Positions 27,029 through 35,282 of a stretch of 64,000 nt of DNA are shown here, one piece after another; position 1 is the stretch's first letter; each line of letters begins with the position of its first letter. The notes under the pieces are model-generated. The model was not told the DNA's origin. It worked only from the letters and a program-made list of their open reading frames with translations, and ran no database searches. Where the stretch lies: NCBI RefSeq assembly GCF_013184525.1, contig NZ_JAAOIZ010000001.1, positions 620,001 through 684,000 of the forward strand, in the 5' to 3' direction. The position numbers and the translations under genes were made by a program. This stretch comes from Chryseobacterium sp. LAM-KRS1. GTDB taxonomy: Bacteria > Bacteroidota > Bacteroidia > Flavobacteriales > Weeksellaceae.

Positions 27029-27218
27029 AGTTGAGAGTTGAGAGTTGAGGGGGGTAAGATTTTTATAAAGCGTTGAGAAGTAGGAGATTACTCATGGTGA
27101 CATATAAAGCGATTTCGCGATTAAGCAATTTAGCAGTTTTGAAACTCTGATGAACCCGAAACCAGCGCCTAATAACCCATACTACATTCATCGACAATCG
27201 ACATATTGATTATTGACA
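27029..27218. repeat. Spacer with several short heptad arrays after holA
   Basis: The 275-base holA-trxB gap contains AGTTGAG three times in tandem (27029-27049), AACCCGA AACCAGC units (27153-27166) and ATCGACA ATCGACA T ATTGATT ATTGACA (27190-27218). The 11-mer AACCCGAAACC also occurs in the argC-argD spacer (3111-3121). Same 7-base periodicity as the arrays in the arg and car operons. Confidence 0.5.
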
Positions 27219-27301
27219 AGTATCATTAAAATTCCTTTAATAAAACATTAAAAATTACGAAATTAGCGAACTTTAATTTTAATCTTTTTGAAAAGTAAAT
27301 T

Positions 27302-28243
27302 ATGGAGCAAAACATTTTAGATTGTGTAATAGTTGGATCAGGGCCATCTGGGTTCACAGCGGCAATTTATGCAGCAAGAGCAGATCTTAAACCTGAATTG
27401 TTCACAGGTTTGGAACCTGGCGGACAATTAACAACAACAACGGAGGTTGATAACTTTCCCGGATATCCTGCAGGTATTACAGGTCCTGAAATGATGATGG
27501 ATTTGCAGAAACAGGCAGAAAGATTTGACACCAAAGTTCATTATGAAATGATCACAAAGGCTGAATTTTCTAAAGAAGTAGGTGGTGTTCATAAATTGTA
27601 TGCGGGAAACAAAGAAATCCTGGCAAGAACAGTAATTATCTCTACAGGAGCCACTGCAAAATATCTGGGGCTGGACGATGAGAAAAAATATAATGGAGGA
27701 GGAGTATCTGCCTGTGCCACTTGTGATGGATTTTTCTACAGAGGAAAAGACGTAGTGGTAGTAGGAGCGGGGGATACAGCTGCTGAGGAAGCTACTTATC
27801 TGGCAAAATTGGTGAATAAAGTAACCATGTTGGTAAGAAAGGATGAGTTCAGAGCTTCAAAAGCAATGGTTCATAGAGTTCAGAATACACCGAATATTGA
27901 AGTGAAGTTTCATCATGAATTAATCGGGATCGAAGGGGAAAACAATCTTGTAGAAAGAGCTGTGGTGATCAATAACCAGACTCAGGAAAAATCTACCGTG
28001 GATGTACATGGGATCTTTATTGCCATTGGTCACAAACCTAATACAGATATTTTTGCCGGACAAATTGATCTGGATGAAAACGGGTATATTCAAACGGAGA
28101 AAGGATCAACAAGAACCAATCTTCCTGGTGTTTTTGCAGCAGGAGATGTTCAGGATCATATCTACAGACAGGCCATTACAGCTGCAGGAAGCGGATGTAT
28201 GGCAGCTATGGATGCTGAAAAGTATCTTGCTGAACTGCATTAA
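27302..28243 (+). CDS. trxB: Thioredoxin-disulfide reductase
   Basis: 313 residues; NADPH-dependent FAD enzyme that reduces thioredoxin. FAD motif VGSGPSGFTAAIYAAR (11-26), redox-active Cys138 and Cys141 in CATCDGFF, NADPH motif VVGAGDTAAEEATYL, and GVFAAGDVQDHIYRQ near the C-terminus. Complete, single gene, with its own terminator. Confidence 0.95.
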   Translation: MEQNILDCVIVGSGPSGFTAAIYAARADLKPELFTGLEPGGQLTTTTEVDNFPGYPAGITGPEMMMDLQKQAERFDTKVHYEMITKAEFSKEVGGVHKLYAGNKEILARTVIISTGATAKYLGLDDEKKYNGGGVSACATCDGFFYRGKDVVVVGAGDTAAEEATYLAKLVNKVTMLVRKDEFRASKAMVHRVQNTPNIEVKFHHELIGIEGENNLVERAVVINNQTQEKSTVDVHGIFIAIGHKPNTDIFAGQIDLDENGYIQTEKGSTRTNLPGVFAAGDVQDHIYRQAITAAGSGCMAAMDAEKYLAELH

Positions 28244-28268
28244 TACTTGAATTAATATATCATATCAT

Positions 28269-28300
28269 AAACGCATCATGAATTGGTGCGTTTATTTTTT
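28269..28300 (+). terminator. Intrinsic terminator of trxB
   Basis: 10-bp stem AAACGCATCA/TGGTGCGTTT (28269-28278, 28284-28293; one G-U), loop TGAAT, then ATTTTTT. Confidence 0.85.
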
Positions 28301-28404
28301 ATCCTGTTTGTTGATCAATAAACATAGAAAGGCAATCCCAGGAAATTAATCCGGTTGATTTCTAGCTGATTATTTTATTTTGTTAAAATTTATCCGGGAA
28401 TTAT

Positions 28405-28435
28405 TTTGTCAGAATTAAAAAACGTTCTATATTTG
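28405..28435 (+). promoter_or_regulatory. Promoter of tRNA-Ser
   Basis: TTTG at 28405-28408 and TATATTTG at 28428-28435 with a 19-base spacer; an exact Bacteroidota consensus, about 35 bases upstream of the tRNA. Confidence 0.8.
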
Positions 28436-28469
28436 CACCACTGAAAACGAAGGCATAGCCGGAGTTCAG

Positions 28470-28557
28470 GGAGAGTTGGCAGAGTGGTCGATTGCGGCAG
28501 TCTTGAAAACTGTTGACTGTAACAGGTCCGGGGGTTCGAATCCCTCACTCTCCGCCA
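28470..28557 (+). tRNA. tRNA-Ser (anticodon TGA)
   Basis: Class II tRNA: acceptor stem GGAGAGT/ACTCTCC, anticodon loop CTTGAAA read as TGA, a long variable arm, T-loop GGTTCGAATCC, discriminator G and templated CCA (28555-28557). A decayed integrase gene begins 238 bases downstream, so this gene probably served as an integration site; I found no second copy of its 3' end in the window. Confidence 0.95.
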
Positions 28558-28578
28558 GTTGGGAAACCAAAATAAGGT

Positions 28579-28614
28579 AAAACGCTGTAAACATCAATGT
28601 TTACAGCGTTTTTT
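28579..28614 (+). terminator. Intrinsic terminator of tRNA-Ser
   Basis: Perfect 16-bp stem (28579-28594 with 28597-28612), two-base loop, and six T's at 28609-28614. Confidence 0.92.
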
Positions 28615-28794
28615 GTTTTAGCGCAGTATCAAAAAAAACAAACTAGGTCACGATTTATATGTACTATTTCGTGTCCCATTCGAAAAATAACAAAAATGGG
28701 TCACTAAAAATCACTGAAAGCCAGACCAATAAGCAGTCTAACGATTTTACATCTTGCAAAAAGTAAATTAGTAAATCATTAAAGTTATCACACA

Positions 28795-29398
28795 ATGAAC
28801 AAAACATTCAACCTGTTATTCTTTATCAAAAAGAATAAAATCAGAAACAACGGAACTACTCCATCTACTTACGAATTACGATAGACGGCAAGGCAGCAGA
28901 CATTGCTGCTAAAAGTATATCGATCCGAAGAAATGGGATGTTAAAGCGCACAAAGCACTAAGCAATTCGCAAGAAGCTAAAACACTGAATCTCTACCTTA
29001 AAACTTTGGAACATAAAGTTTAGGATTACCATTATCAGATGCAGAAAGAGGAAAATGATATGACAGCAGTAAGTTTAAAATCTAAACTACTTGGAACTGA
29101 TATAAAAAAAAGAATGCTTATCCCAATCTTTCAAGAGCATAATCACAAAGTGGAAGCCCTGGTCGGTCAGGATTTTGCTCCTGTTACATTGGAACGTTAC
29201 AAAACTTCTTTAAAGCATACGCAAGAATTCATTATCTGGAAATACAAAGTTTCTGATATTGATATCACGGAAATTGATCATAGATTTATAAGTGATTATG
29301 ATTTCAAAACTAATGGATCATTCAGATATTGGTATACTCAAATTTATGCTGAAAATTATATACAGAAATTGGACGAAGCAGTGGAAAAGTTCGTTTAA
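28795..29398 (+). pseudogene. Decayed tyrosine recombinase (N-terminal part only)
   Basis: From ATG 28795 the frame reads MNKTFNLLFFIKKNKIRNNG, the arm-binding start of Bacteroidota site-specific integrases. Then a missing base after the TTP position shifts to IYLRITIDGKAADIAAK; a second missing base shifts to YIDPKKWDVKAHKAL; and a TAG interrupts at LEHKV. From 29039 the frame is open through the SAM-like core domain (VTLERYKTSLKHTQEFI) and then runs into unrelated sequence at 29398. No catalytic R-H-R-Y domain follows. It lies just after tRNA-Ser. Confidence 0.85.
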
Positions 29399-29450
29399 TA
29401 AATCTGTTTCAATCTAATTATTTTTAAATTTGCCTTAACATTCTACAAGT

Positions 29451-30401
29451 ATGGAAAATCGCTTTTCAGAAATCACTATATTAATCAAAAAATCCCGTAA
29501 TAATATGATAAAAGCTGTTAATACGGATCTTATAGATCTGTATTGGAATATTGGAGAATACATCAGTAAGCGTGTAGAAAATACAGAATGGGGACAATCT
29601 GTAGTCAAAGAATTAGCGAAATAGATTCAATAAACTGAACGTGAAATAAAGGGATTTTAAGATAAAAATTTGTGGAGAATGAAGAAGCTTTATAAAACCT
29701 ACAAGGATTTTCTAAAACTCTTAGCACTGTCGAGAGAATTAAGCTGGACTAATAATACAATCATTTTTAGCCGTTCAAAATCTCATGAAGAGAAAGAGTT
29801 TTATCTTAATCTTCAGTGCAAGAAAAATATAGCTCACGAAATTTAGAACGCCAAATTAAGAGTGCTGTTTTCGAACGTACGATGATTGGCAATATAAAAC
29901 TCTCAGTGGTGCCGAAAGAAATTTACCAAGAAGTTCAAAACATTTTTAAAGACAGCTATGTTTTTGATTTTTTAAATCTTCCCGATCCGCATAGTAAAAG
30001 GGATTTACAAAAAAGGTTTAATCAGTCGAATGTAAAATTTTATTTTAGAATTAGTTAAAGATTTTTTGTTTATTGGGGAAGTATACAAAGTACAAGTAGG
30101 AAAGAGTGATTTTTATGTTGATTTACTGTTTTATAATCTTGGTTTGCATTGTTTGGTAGCTTTTGAAATGAAATCAGACCAGTTTAAACCTGAACATTTG
30201 GGACAACTGAATTCCTATCTTGAAGTTCTAGATCGTGATGTGAAAAGACAATTAAACCCAAGTTTTGGCATATTATTGTGTAAAGATAAAGACAGTGAAG
30301 TGGTTGAATATACTTTAAGTAGTAGTCTTTCGCCTACAATGGTTGAAGAATGTCAGATGCAATTTCCCGATAAAAAACTATTGCAACAGAAATTGCATTA
30401 G
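29451..30401 (+). pseudogene. Decayed DUF1016/YhcG-type PD-(D/E)xK nuclease
   Basis: Pieces in order: 29451-29624 the YhcG N-terminal part (LIDLYWNIGEYISKRV) ending in TAG; 29670-29815 LWRMKKLYKTYKDF and LSRELSWTNNTII; 29816-30058 YSSRNLERQIKSAVFERTM through LNLPDPHSKRDLQ; 30060-30401 the nuclease core FLFIGEVYKVQVGKSDFYVD...CLVAFEMK. At least three frame breaks and stops. DUF1016 proteins occur in mobile and defence-associated regions. The catalytic D and ExK residues survive in the last piece, but no full product can be made. Confidence 0.82.
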
Positions 30402-30449
30402 TTATTTGAGGATAGCAATAACAATAAATAATAATAACTTAAAATCCAA

Positions 30450-31031
30450 ATGTACGAACCTTTAATCAATTTTATTAAAAACCACTCTAAGACACCACTG
30501 ACTGATAATGATTTAGAAATCATCAAAGATGTTTTTATTCCAAAGAAAATAAGAAAAAAACAATACTTTTTACAAGAAGGTGATGTTTGTAAATACTCTG
30601 GATTTATCTTGAAAGGGGCAATGCGTCAATATACTGTGGATGACAAAGAAACGGAACATATCATGCGATTATCTATTGAAAATTGGTGGGTAAATGACCG
30701 CGAAAGTTTTGGCAATGGGACACCTTCTATCTACAATATCGATGCATGGGAAGATACCGATTTGCTTGTGGTAAGCAGAGAAGATATAGTGAAATTAGAA
30801 TCTATAACTGCACTTAACGAAATGGGGCGCCAACTCGATTTTAATCATGCCTACACTTTACAAAGGCGACTAAATGCTTCTATTAGTAAGTTGGCTGAAC
30901 AACGATATAAAGAATTTTCAAAACTATATCCCGAATTTTTACAGCGATTTCCACAACATATCATAGCATCCTATCTCGGCATGACCAAAGAAACCCTTAG
31001 TCGATTACGCCGCAATTCTTTGAGAAAATAG
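30450..31031 (+). CDS. Crp/Fnr-type regulator
   Basis: 193 residues: cNMP-binding-like domain (about 25-115; YFLQEGDVCKYSGFILKGAM) and HTH (LQRFPQHIIASYLGMTKETLSRLRR at the C-terminus). Intact although its neighbours on the left are decayed. It lies 134 bases before an NADP-binding oxidoreductase in the same direction, which it probably controls. A second intact copy of this arrangement (Crp plus oxidoreductase) lies at 33162-35013. Confidence 0.82.
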   Translation: MYEPLINFIKNHSKTPLTDNDLEIIKDVFIPKKIRKKQYFLQEGDVCKYSGFILKGAMRQYTVDDKETEHIMRLSIENWWVNDRESFGNGTPSIYNIDAWEDTDLLVVSREDIVKLESITALNEMGRQLDFNHAYTLQRRLNASISKLAEQRYKEFSKLYPEFLQRFPQHIIASYLGMTKETLSRLRRNSLRK

Positions 31032-31165
31032 TTTTTTAGGCTTAAAAATACTTAAAAATGGTTGATATATGTCAACAATTTTTTTTAACATTTGTTATCT
31101 TTTTACCTCTGCATTTTCTCTCAATTTTGTAGTGTAAATTTTAATAAATAATAAAAAACAAAAAT

Positions 31166-31810
31166 ATGTCAACTAAAAAAGTAGCCATCATTGGAGTAGG
31201 TAACATAGGTAAAGCAATTAGCAGGAACTTAGTAAAAGGTAATCGTTCTTTTATTTTGACTAGTAGAAATTTAGAAAATGCTCAAAAATTTGCAAAAGAA
31301 TTAGGAAATCTTGGAACAGTAAATGAAATAAAAGAAGCCATTCAACAATCAGATATTGTTATTATGGCTGTTTCTTTTAAGGCGGTTCAAGAATTATTAA
31401 AACAATATGCTTCCGAATTGAAAGGGAAAATAATCATAGATCCTTCAAATCCTTTAGGACTGGACGAAAATGGAAAACTTAAAAAGTTAATTGGGGAAAG
31501 CGAATCTGCGGGACAAATTAATGCACAATTTTTACCAGAGAAAGCAAAGCTAGTCAAGGCGTGGAGCTCTTTATCTGCAACAAATTTAGCTAAATCGGCT
31601 TTTCAAGAACCTGAATTTGCTGTATTATTTTATGCAACAGATGACGAAACTATCAATGCCGACGTTGAGCTATTAATCCAAGACAATGGTTATACACCAT
31701 TTAGAATAGGAAATATTGAGCAATCTATAAGAATTGAATTTCCTGGGGATTTGAGCGAATTAGGTTTAGGAAAAACGGTGTCTTTAGCTGAGGCTAAAAC
31801 AATTATTTAA
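31166..31810 (+). CDS. NADP-binding oxidoreductase (F420:NADPH reductase-like)
   Basis: 214 residues; N-terminal Rossmann motif VAIIGVGNIGKAISRNL (6-22), then IVIMAVSFKAVQELL and KIIIDPSNPLG, the pattern of NADPH-dependent F420 reductase-like proteins. In non-F420 organisms such proteins are generic NADP-linked reductases of unknown substrate. C-terminal half about 120-214. Intact. It lies downstream of the Crp-type gene and upstream of a DoxX remnant; such trios are common inducible modules. Confidence 0.78.
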   Translation: MSTKKVAIIGVGNIGKAISRNLVKGNRSFILTSRNLENAQKFAKELGNLGTVNEIKEAIQQSDIVIMAVSFKAVQELLKQYASELKGKIIIDPSNPLGLDENGKLKKLIGESESAGQINAQFLPEKAKLVKAWSSLSATNLAKSAFQEPEFAVLFYATDDETINADVELLIQDNGYTPFRIGNIEQSIRIEFPGDLSELGLGKTVSLAEAKTII

Positions 31811-31853
31811 GAGTTTATTTTATTTAAAAAAGGAAAATAACCAAAAGCCTTCA

Positions 31854-32216
31854 ATGGCGTTACAAATCGGTCTTTGGGTTGCACAAGTAATTTTAACCTT
31901 GAGGTTTTTAATGTCGGGAGGATAAAACTAAGTCAGCCTATCGAGGTAGTTTCAGATATCGTTCCAAATGTTCCGTTGGGATTTATCATTAGGAGCATTA
32001 GGACTTATATTGCCTTCTGTTTCAAGAATAAAACCAAACATCAGCATTTGGGCAGCCATAGGAATTGCCATATTTATGGTTTCGGCATTAGCATATCATA
32101 TTTCAAGAGGCGAAATACAAAAAATAGAAACAGAAGTCTTATTATTGTTAATAGTATATTCATTGTTTGGGGTCGCTCGAAAAAAGCTCCAATTCGAAAA
32201 AAAACATGGTAAATAA
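31854..32216 (+). pseudogene. DoxX-family membrane protein remnant
   Basis: ATG 31854 gives MALQIGLWVAQVILTLRFLMSG, the typical first DoxX helix, then a stop. A shifted frame continues KLSQPIEVVSDIVPNVP, and another shift gives LGALGLILPSVSRIKPNISI, AAIGIAIFMVSALAYHISRG and a last helix ending KKHGK at 32216. Two frameshifts and a likely small internal deletion between the first and second helices. DoxX proteins are small quinone/redox-associated membrane proteins often next to NAD(P)-linked reductases, as here. Confidence 0.75.
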
Positions 32217-32351
32217 TCCTTATTTCTAATTTGTATTAAATCTTTTGAAATCGTCTGGCTTTTAGTAATGGTAGAGAAAAATGAATTTTTCTTCTTTCTT
32301 TATATTCTTAAAGATTGATATGAAAAATGAATTTTACTTATATCTAAAAAT

Positions 32352-32894
32352 TTGAATACGGTTAAAATAATATTAAGGATTGTGAATCAAGAAGAAATAA
32401 TATTTTCACTAGAAAATTATTTAATCCGCCAACTCAACGACTCGGAGTTTTTATTATATAAACAAATGCGTTTGGAAGCTTTAAAAACCGAACCAGCTAT
32501 GTTTCGAATAACACATCCGTCCGAAACTAAGCTTACTGATGAGGAATGGCTAGCAAGAATAAAAGAACCCAGAGCCGTTTTTGGTCTTTATCTTATGGAT
32601 GAGCTTGTTGGAATGACAAGTATTGTGTTACTTAATGATGCCGAAGCCTACTTAGGGCAATCATATATCAAAAGAGAGCATCGTGGTAAAGGTTTATCAG
32701 CACTTTTTTATAAGAGTAGAATAGCTTGGGCTTTAAAAAAACAATTAAAAAAATTGAGTATCAGTCACCGAGAAAGTAATATTGCATCAAAAATGGCTAA
32801 TCAAAAATTTGGTTTTCATTATACCCATACGGAACCCTGTAATTGGCAGGACGGACAAAGTGAGAATGTTTTATACTACGAACTAAAATTGTAA
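32352..32894 (+). CDS. GNAT acetyltransferase
   Basis: 180 residues from a TTG at 32352; a GTG at 32382 is also possible, and neither has a clear ribosome site. The domain proper begins at IRQLNDSEFLLYKQMRLEAL (about residue 25). YIKREHRGKGLSALFYKSRI (109-128) is the acetyl-CoA loop (RGKGLS) and NIASKMANQKFGF fits the last helix. Substrate unknown. It lies in the accessory island. Confidence 0.75.
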   Translation: MNTVKIILRIVNQEEIIFSLENYLIRQLNDSEFLLYKQMRLEALKTEPAMFRITHPSETKLTDEEWLARIKEPRAVFGLYLMDELVGMTSIVLLNDAEAYLGQSYIKREHRGKGLSALFYKSRIAWALKKQLKKLSISHRESNIASKMANQKFGFHYTHTEPCNWQDGQSENVLYYELKL

Positions 32895-33070
32895 ATTTTG
32901 AAAAAAAATGCAACTCATTCTAAAAATCAGATGAATTATGCCTACAAATTTTCAAATAAAAAATATGTTTTGGATCTCAGATAATATGGGTAATAAGCAG
33001 AAAATCACTTTTCAATTTAACCCCCAAAGTACGGTGACATTATATAACAGATCTGAGATTACTCATACAT

Positions 33071-33083
33071 GAACGTCACGTTC
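33071..33083. promoter_or_regulatory. Dyad upstream of the second island Crp gene, candidate operator
   Basis: GAACGT-C-ACGTTC at 33071-33083, a perfect 6-bp inverted repeat 16 bases upstream of the -33 element of the promoter below. A regulator acting here would be placed as an activator; the Crp-type protein itself is a candidate. Confidence 0.4.
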
Positions 33084-33098
33084 GCGCCAGCAGTGGGA

Positions 33099-33130
33099 TT
33101 TGGCAACATAATTCCGGATATGTATATTTG
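33099..33130 (+). promoter_or_regulatory. Promoter of the Crp-FAD monooxygenase pair
   Basis: TTTG at 33099-33102 and TATATTTG at 33123-33130, spacer 20. The start codon is at 33162. Confidence 0.72.
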
Positions 33131-33161
33131 AGAAAGATTCTTACAAGCTTTTTGATTTATC

Positions 33162-33755
33162 ATGTTTGATCATAATACCTTTAAAAAAACATTAGCTCAG
33201 GCACTTGCTGTGGATGAGGTTCGAATAGATACTTTTTATGAATTATTAGAGTTCAAAGAGCTAAAACGAAAAGAATTTTTAATTCAGCAGGATGAGTTTT
33301 GTAATTTTATTGGATTTGTCATTAAAGGAACGCTTCGTACTTTTTACATCAATGAAGAAGGCTGTGAGATCAATTTTCTTTTTCATTTTCATAACAGACT
33401 GGAAGACATGGGATTCACAGATTTTGAGAGTTTTCTTTTACAGGAGAAGGCTAAACTCAATATCCAAGCTTTAGAAAAATCATATGTTGCCCTGATATCG
33501 CGTAAAAATTGGATGGAACTTACTCATAGTGATGAATACTGGCAGGTATTTGGCCGGCGCATGACGGAGATAGTGTATCTTGCTGCCAAGCATCGAATTG
33601 AAGAATTATTATACTTTACACCGGAAAACAGGTATCTCAAACTGCTAGAGAATTATCCGGAAATTGTTCTGAAGTTTCCTCAGAAGTATATAGCAAGTTA
33701 TCTAGGTATTCAACCTCAATCGCTAAGCCGGATCCGCAGAAGACTGATGCGTTAG
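33162..33755 (+). CDS. Crp/Fnr-type regulator
   Basis: 197 residues: sensor domain (about 20-120; FLIQQDEFCNFIGFVIKGTL) and C-terminal HTH (VLKFPQKYIASYLGIQPQSLSRIRRR). It has its own consensus promoter and a dyad just upstream. The FAD monooxygenase follows after 133 bases in the same direction, so the pair looks like a regulator with its target. Confidence 0.82.
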   Translation: MFDHNTFKKTLAQALAVDEVRIDTFYELLEFKELKRKEFLIQQDEFCNFIGFVIKGTLRTFYINEEGCEINFLFHFHNRLEDMGFTDFESFLLQEKAKLNIQALEKSYVALISRKNWMELTHSDEYWQVFGRRMTEIVYLAAKHRIEELLYFTPENRYLKLLENYPEIVLKFPQKYIASYLGIQPQSLSRIRRRLMR

Positions 33756-33888
33756 AATTAAATACAAACTGATGCTTACGGTTTGAGAAGGATACTTTTA
33801 TATCGCAAACTGATGAATGTTTATTAACTTAAGTGAACGTTTTTGGAGGATTGGAGCTTCTACATTTGTGCTATCAAAACAGCATGTT

Positions 33889-35013
33889 ATGAATGAAACA
33901 ATCACAATTATAGGAGCGGGTATCGGCGGATTGGTAACGGCCCTAATGCTCAGACAGCAAGGATATGCGGTACACATCTATGAGGGAGCAACAGAAATAA
34001 AAGCAGTTGGAGCAGGAATTATTATGGCGAACAATGCCATGCAGGTCTTTAAATCCTTAGGCCTTCATCAACAGGTTGAAAAGGCTGGTAACCGTATTTC
34101 TGCTATGAAAATTACGGATCGTTATCTTAAATCTTTATCAGTGGTCGACCTGAAAGATTTTGAAAAGCAATATGGAGTTTGCAATATAGCCATCCATCGT
34201 GGTGCGCTACAGCAATTGTTGGTAGAAGCATTAGGTAACGAGCATATAAGTTTATCAAAACGGTTAGTAAAAATAGAAAAAAAAGACAATTATCATCTTT
34301 ATTTTGAAGACGGTTCTGTACATAAGACAAGGTGGTTAATTGGAGCAGATGGAATCAATTCTGTGGTGCGTAAGCAACTTTTTCCAACAAGCAACCTTCG
34401 GGATGCTAAGCAAAGATGTTGGCGTGGAGTTAGTGAAATGGATTTGCCTGCAGAATATCATCATGAGCTTAATGAAGCCTGGGGAAAAGGAAAGCGCTTT
34501 GGCTTTGTAAAGATAGCCCCGAATAAAGTCTATTGGTACGCATTAGTGAATGAAAATGCAAAGGAAAAAGAAGTAACAAAAAGTTTCAGAGATTTTCACC
34601 CAACTATTCAGTCAATAATTTCCCAATGCAGAGATAGTGACATTTTTATCAGCAATATTGTCGATCTTAAGCCTATTAATTGCTGGCAGCAGGAGCAGGT
34701 ATGTCTTGTAGGGGACGCTGCGCATGCCACAACGCCTAATTTGGGACAAGGGGCATGTCAGGCTATAGAAGATGCATACATACTCGGGAAGCTACTCGCC
34801 AAGGAACAAAATATACAGACTGCCTTTCAACAATATGAAGCAATACGAATGCCTAAGGCTTTACAGGTCGTAAACAGCAGTCGTACTGTGGGACGCCTGG
34901 CGCATATAGATAATGGTTTGGGAGTATGGTTGAGAAACAATCTTATGAAAAATATTCCAGCTTCTGCCAACCGGAAGCAGCTTGAAACTATTTTTAAACT
35001 TCAGATGGATTAG
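33889..35013 (+). CDS. FAD-dependent aromatic-type monooxygenase
   Basis: 374 residues from the ATG at 33889, which starts MNETITIIGAGIGGLVTALML; an in-frame Met at 33817 would add 24 residues before the FAD loop and is less likely. GAGIGG (Rossmann), WLIGADGINSVVRKQL (DG motif) and VCLVGDAAHATTPNLGQG (GD motif) mark a class A flavoprotein monooxygenase of the PHBH/UbiH/TetX group. The substrate is unknown; island context suggests detoxification. Confidence 0.85.
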   Translation: MNETITIIGAGIGGLVTALMLRQQGYAVHIYEGATEIKAVGAGIIMANNAMQVFKSLGLHQQVEKAGNRISAMKITDRYLKSLSVVDLKDFEKQYGVCNIAIHRGALQQLLVEALGNEHISLSKRLVKIEKKDNYHLYFEDGSVHKTRWLIGADGINSVVRKQLFPTSNLRDAKQRCWRGVSEMDLPAEYHHELNEAWGKGKRFGFVKIAPNKVYWYALVNENAKEKEVTKSFRDFHPTIQSIISQCRDSDIFISNIVDLKPINCWQQEQVCLVGDAAHATTPNLGQGACQAIEDAYILGKLLAKEQNIQTAFQQYEAIRMPKALQVVNSSRTVGRLAHIDNGLGVWLRNNLMKNIPASANRKQLETIFKLQMD

Positions 35014-35227
35014 ATTATTTTATGTGGAAGAAATAGATGGAATGAAGAGAATTGTGATAGATTTTCTGTAATTATTTTGAACCCTTTTCAGGTAGTCTCT
35101 GTAGTTGCTTTCGCTGGCGCGCGGGCCTCGCTCATTGCTCATCCACATCTTACAGATTTAAATCAACTTCGAAGGTTTCCTGATTGTCATTATAGTAATT
35201 CTTCTAACTTACATAAATATAATACTT

Positions 35228-35257
35228 AAAAAACTCCAAAGTACAATGACTTTGGAG
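35228..35257 (-). terminator. Intrinsic terminator of the BspA-like gene
   Basis: On the minus strand CTCCAAAGT/ACTTTGGAG (35257-35249, 35242-35234), loop CATTGT, then six T's. It lies 26 bases past the stop at 35283. Confidence 0.8.
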
Positions 35258-35282
35258 CTGAATTTAATTGTAAATTAACCTG

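Noticed and set aside
32974..33059. ATCTCAGAT/ATCTGAGAT inverted repeat before the Crp gene
   Set aside because: 9-bp arms 68 bases apart, not placed near the promoter; no clear role.
35100..35140. GC-rich patch with GGCGCGCGGGCC
   Set aside because: Too short to assign; possibly a fragment of a dispersed repeat, but no second copy in the window.
28558..35282. Second copy of the tRNA-Ser 3' end as an attachment site
   Set aside because: No copy of GGTTCGAATCCC or of the acceptor end was seen in the island or at its right side.
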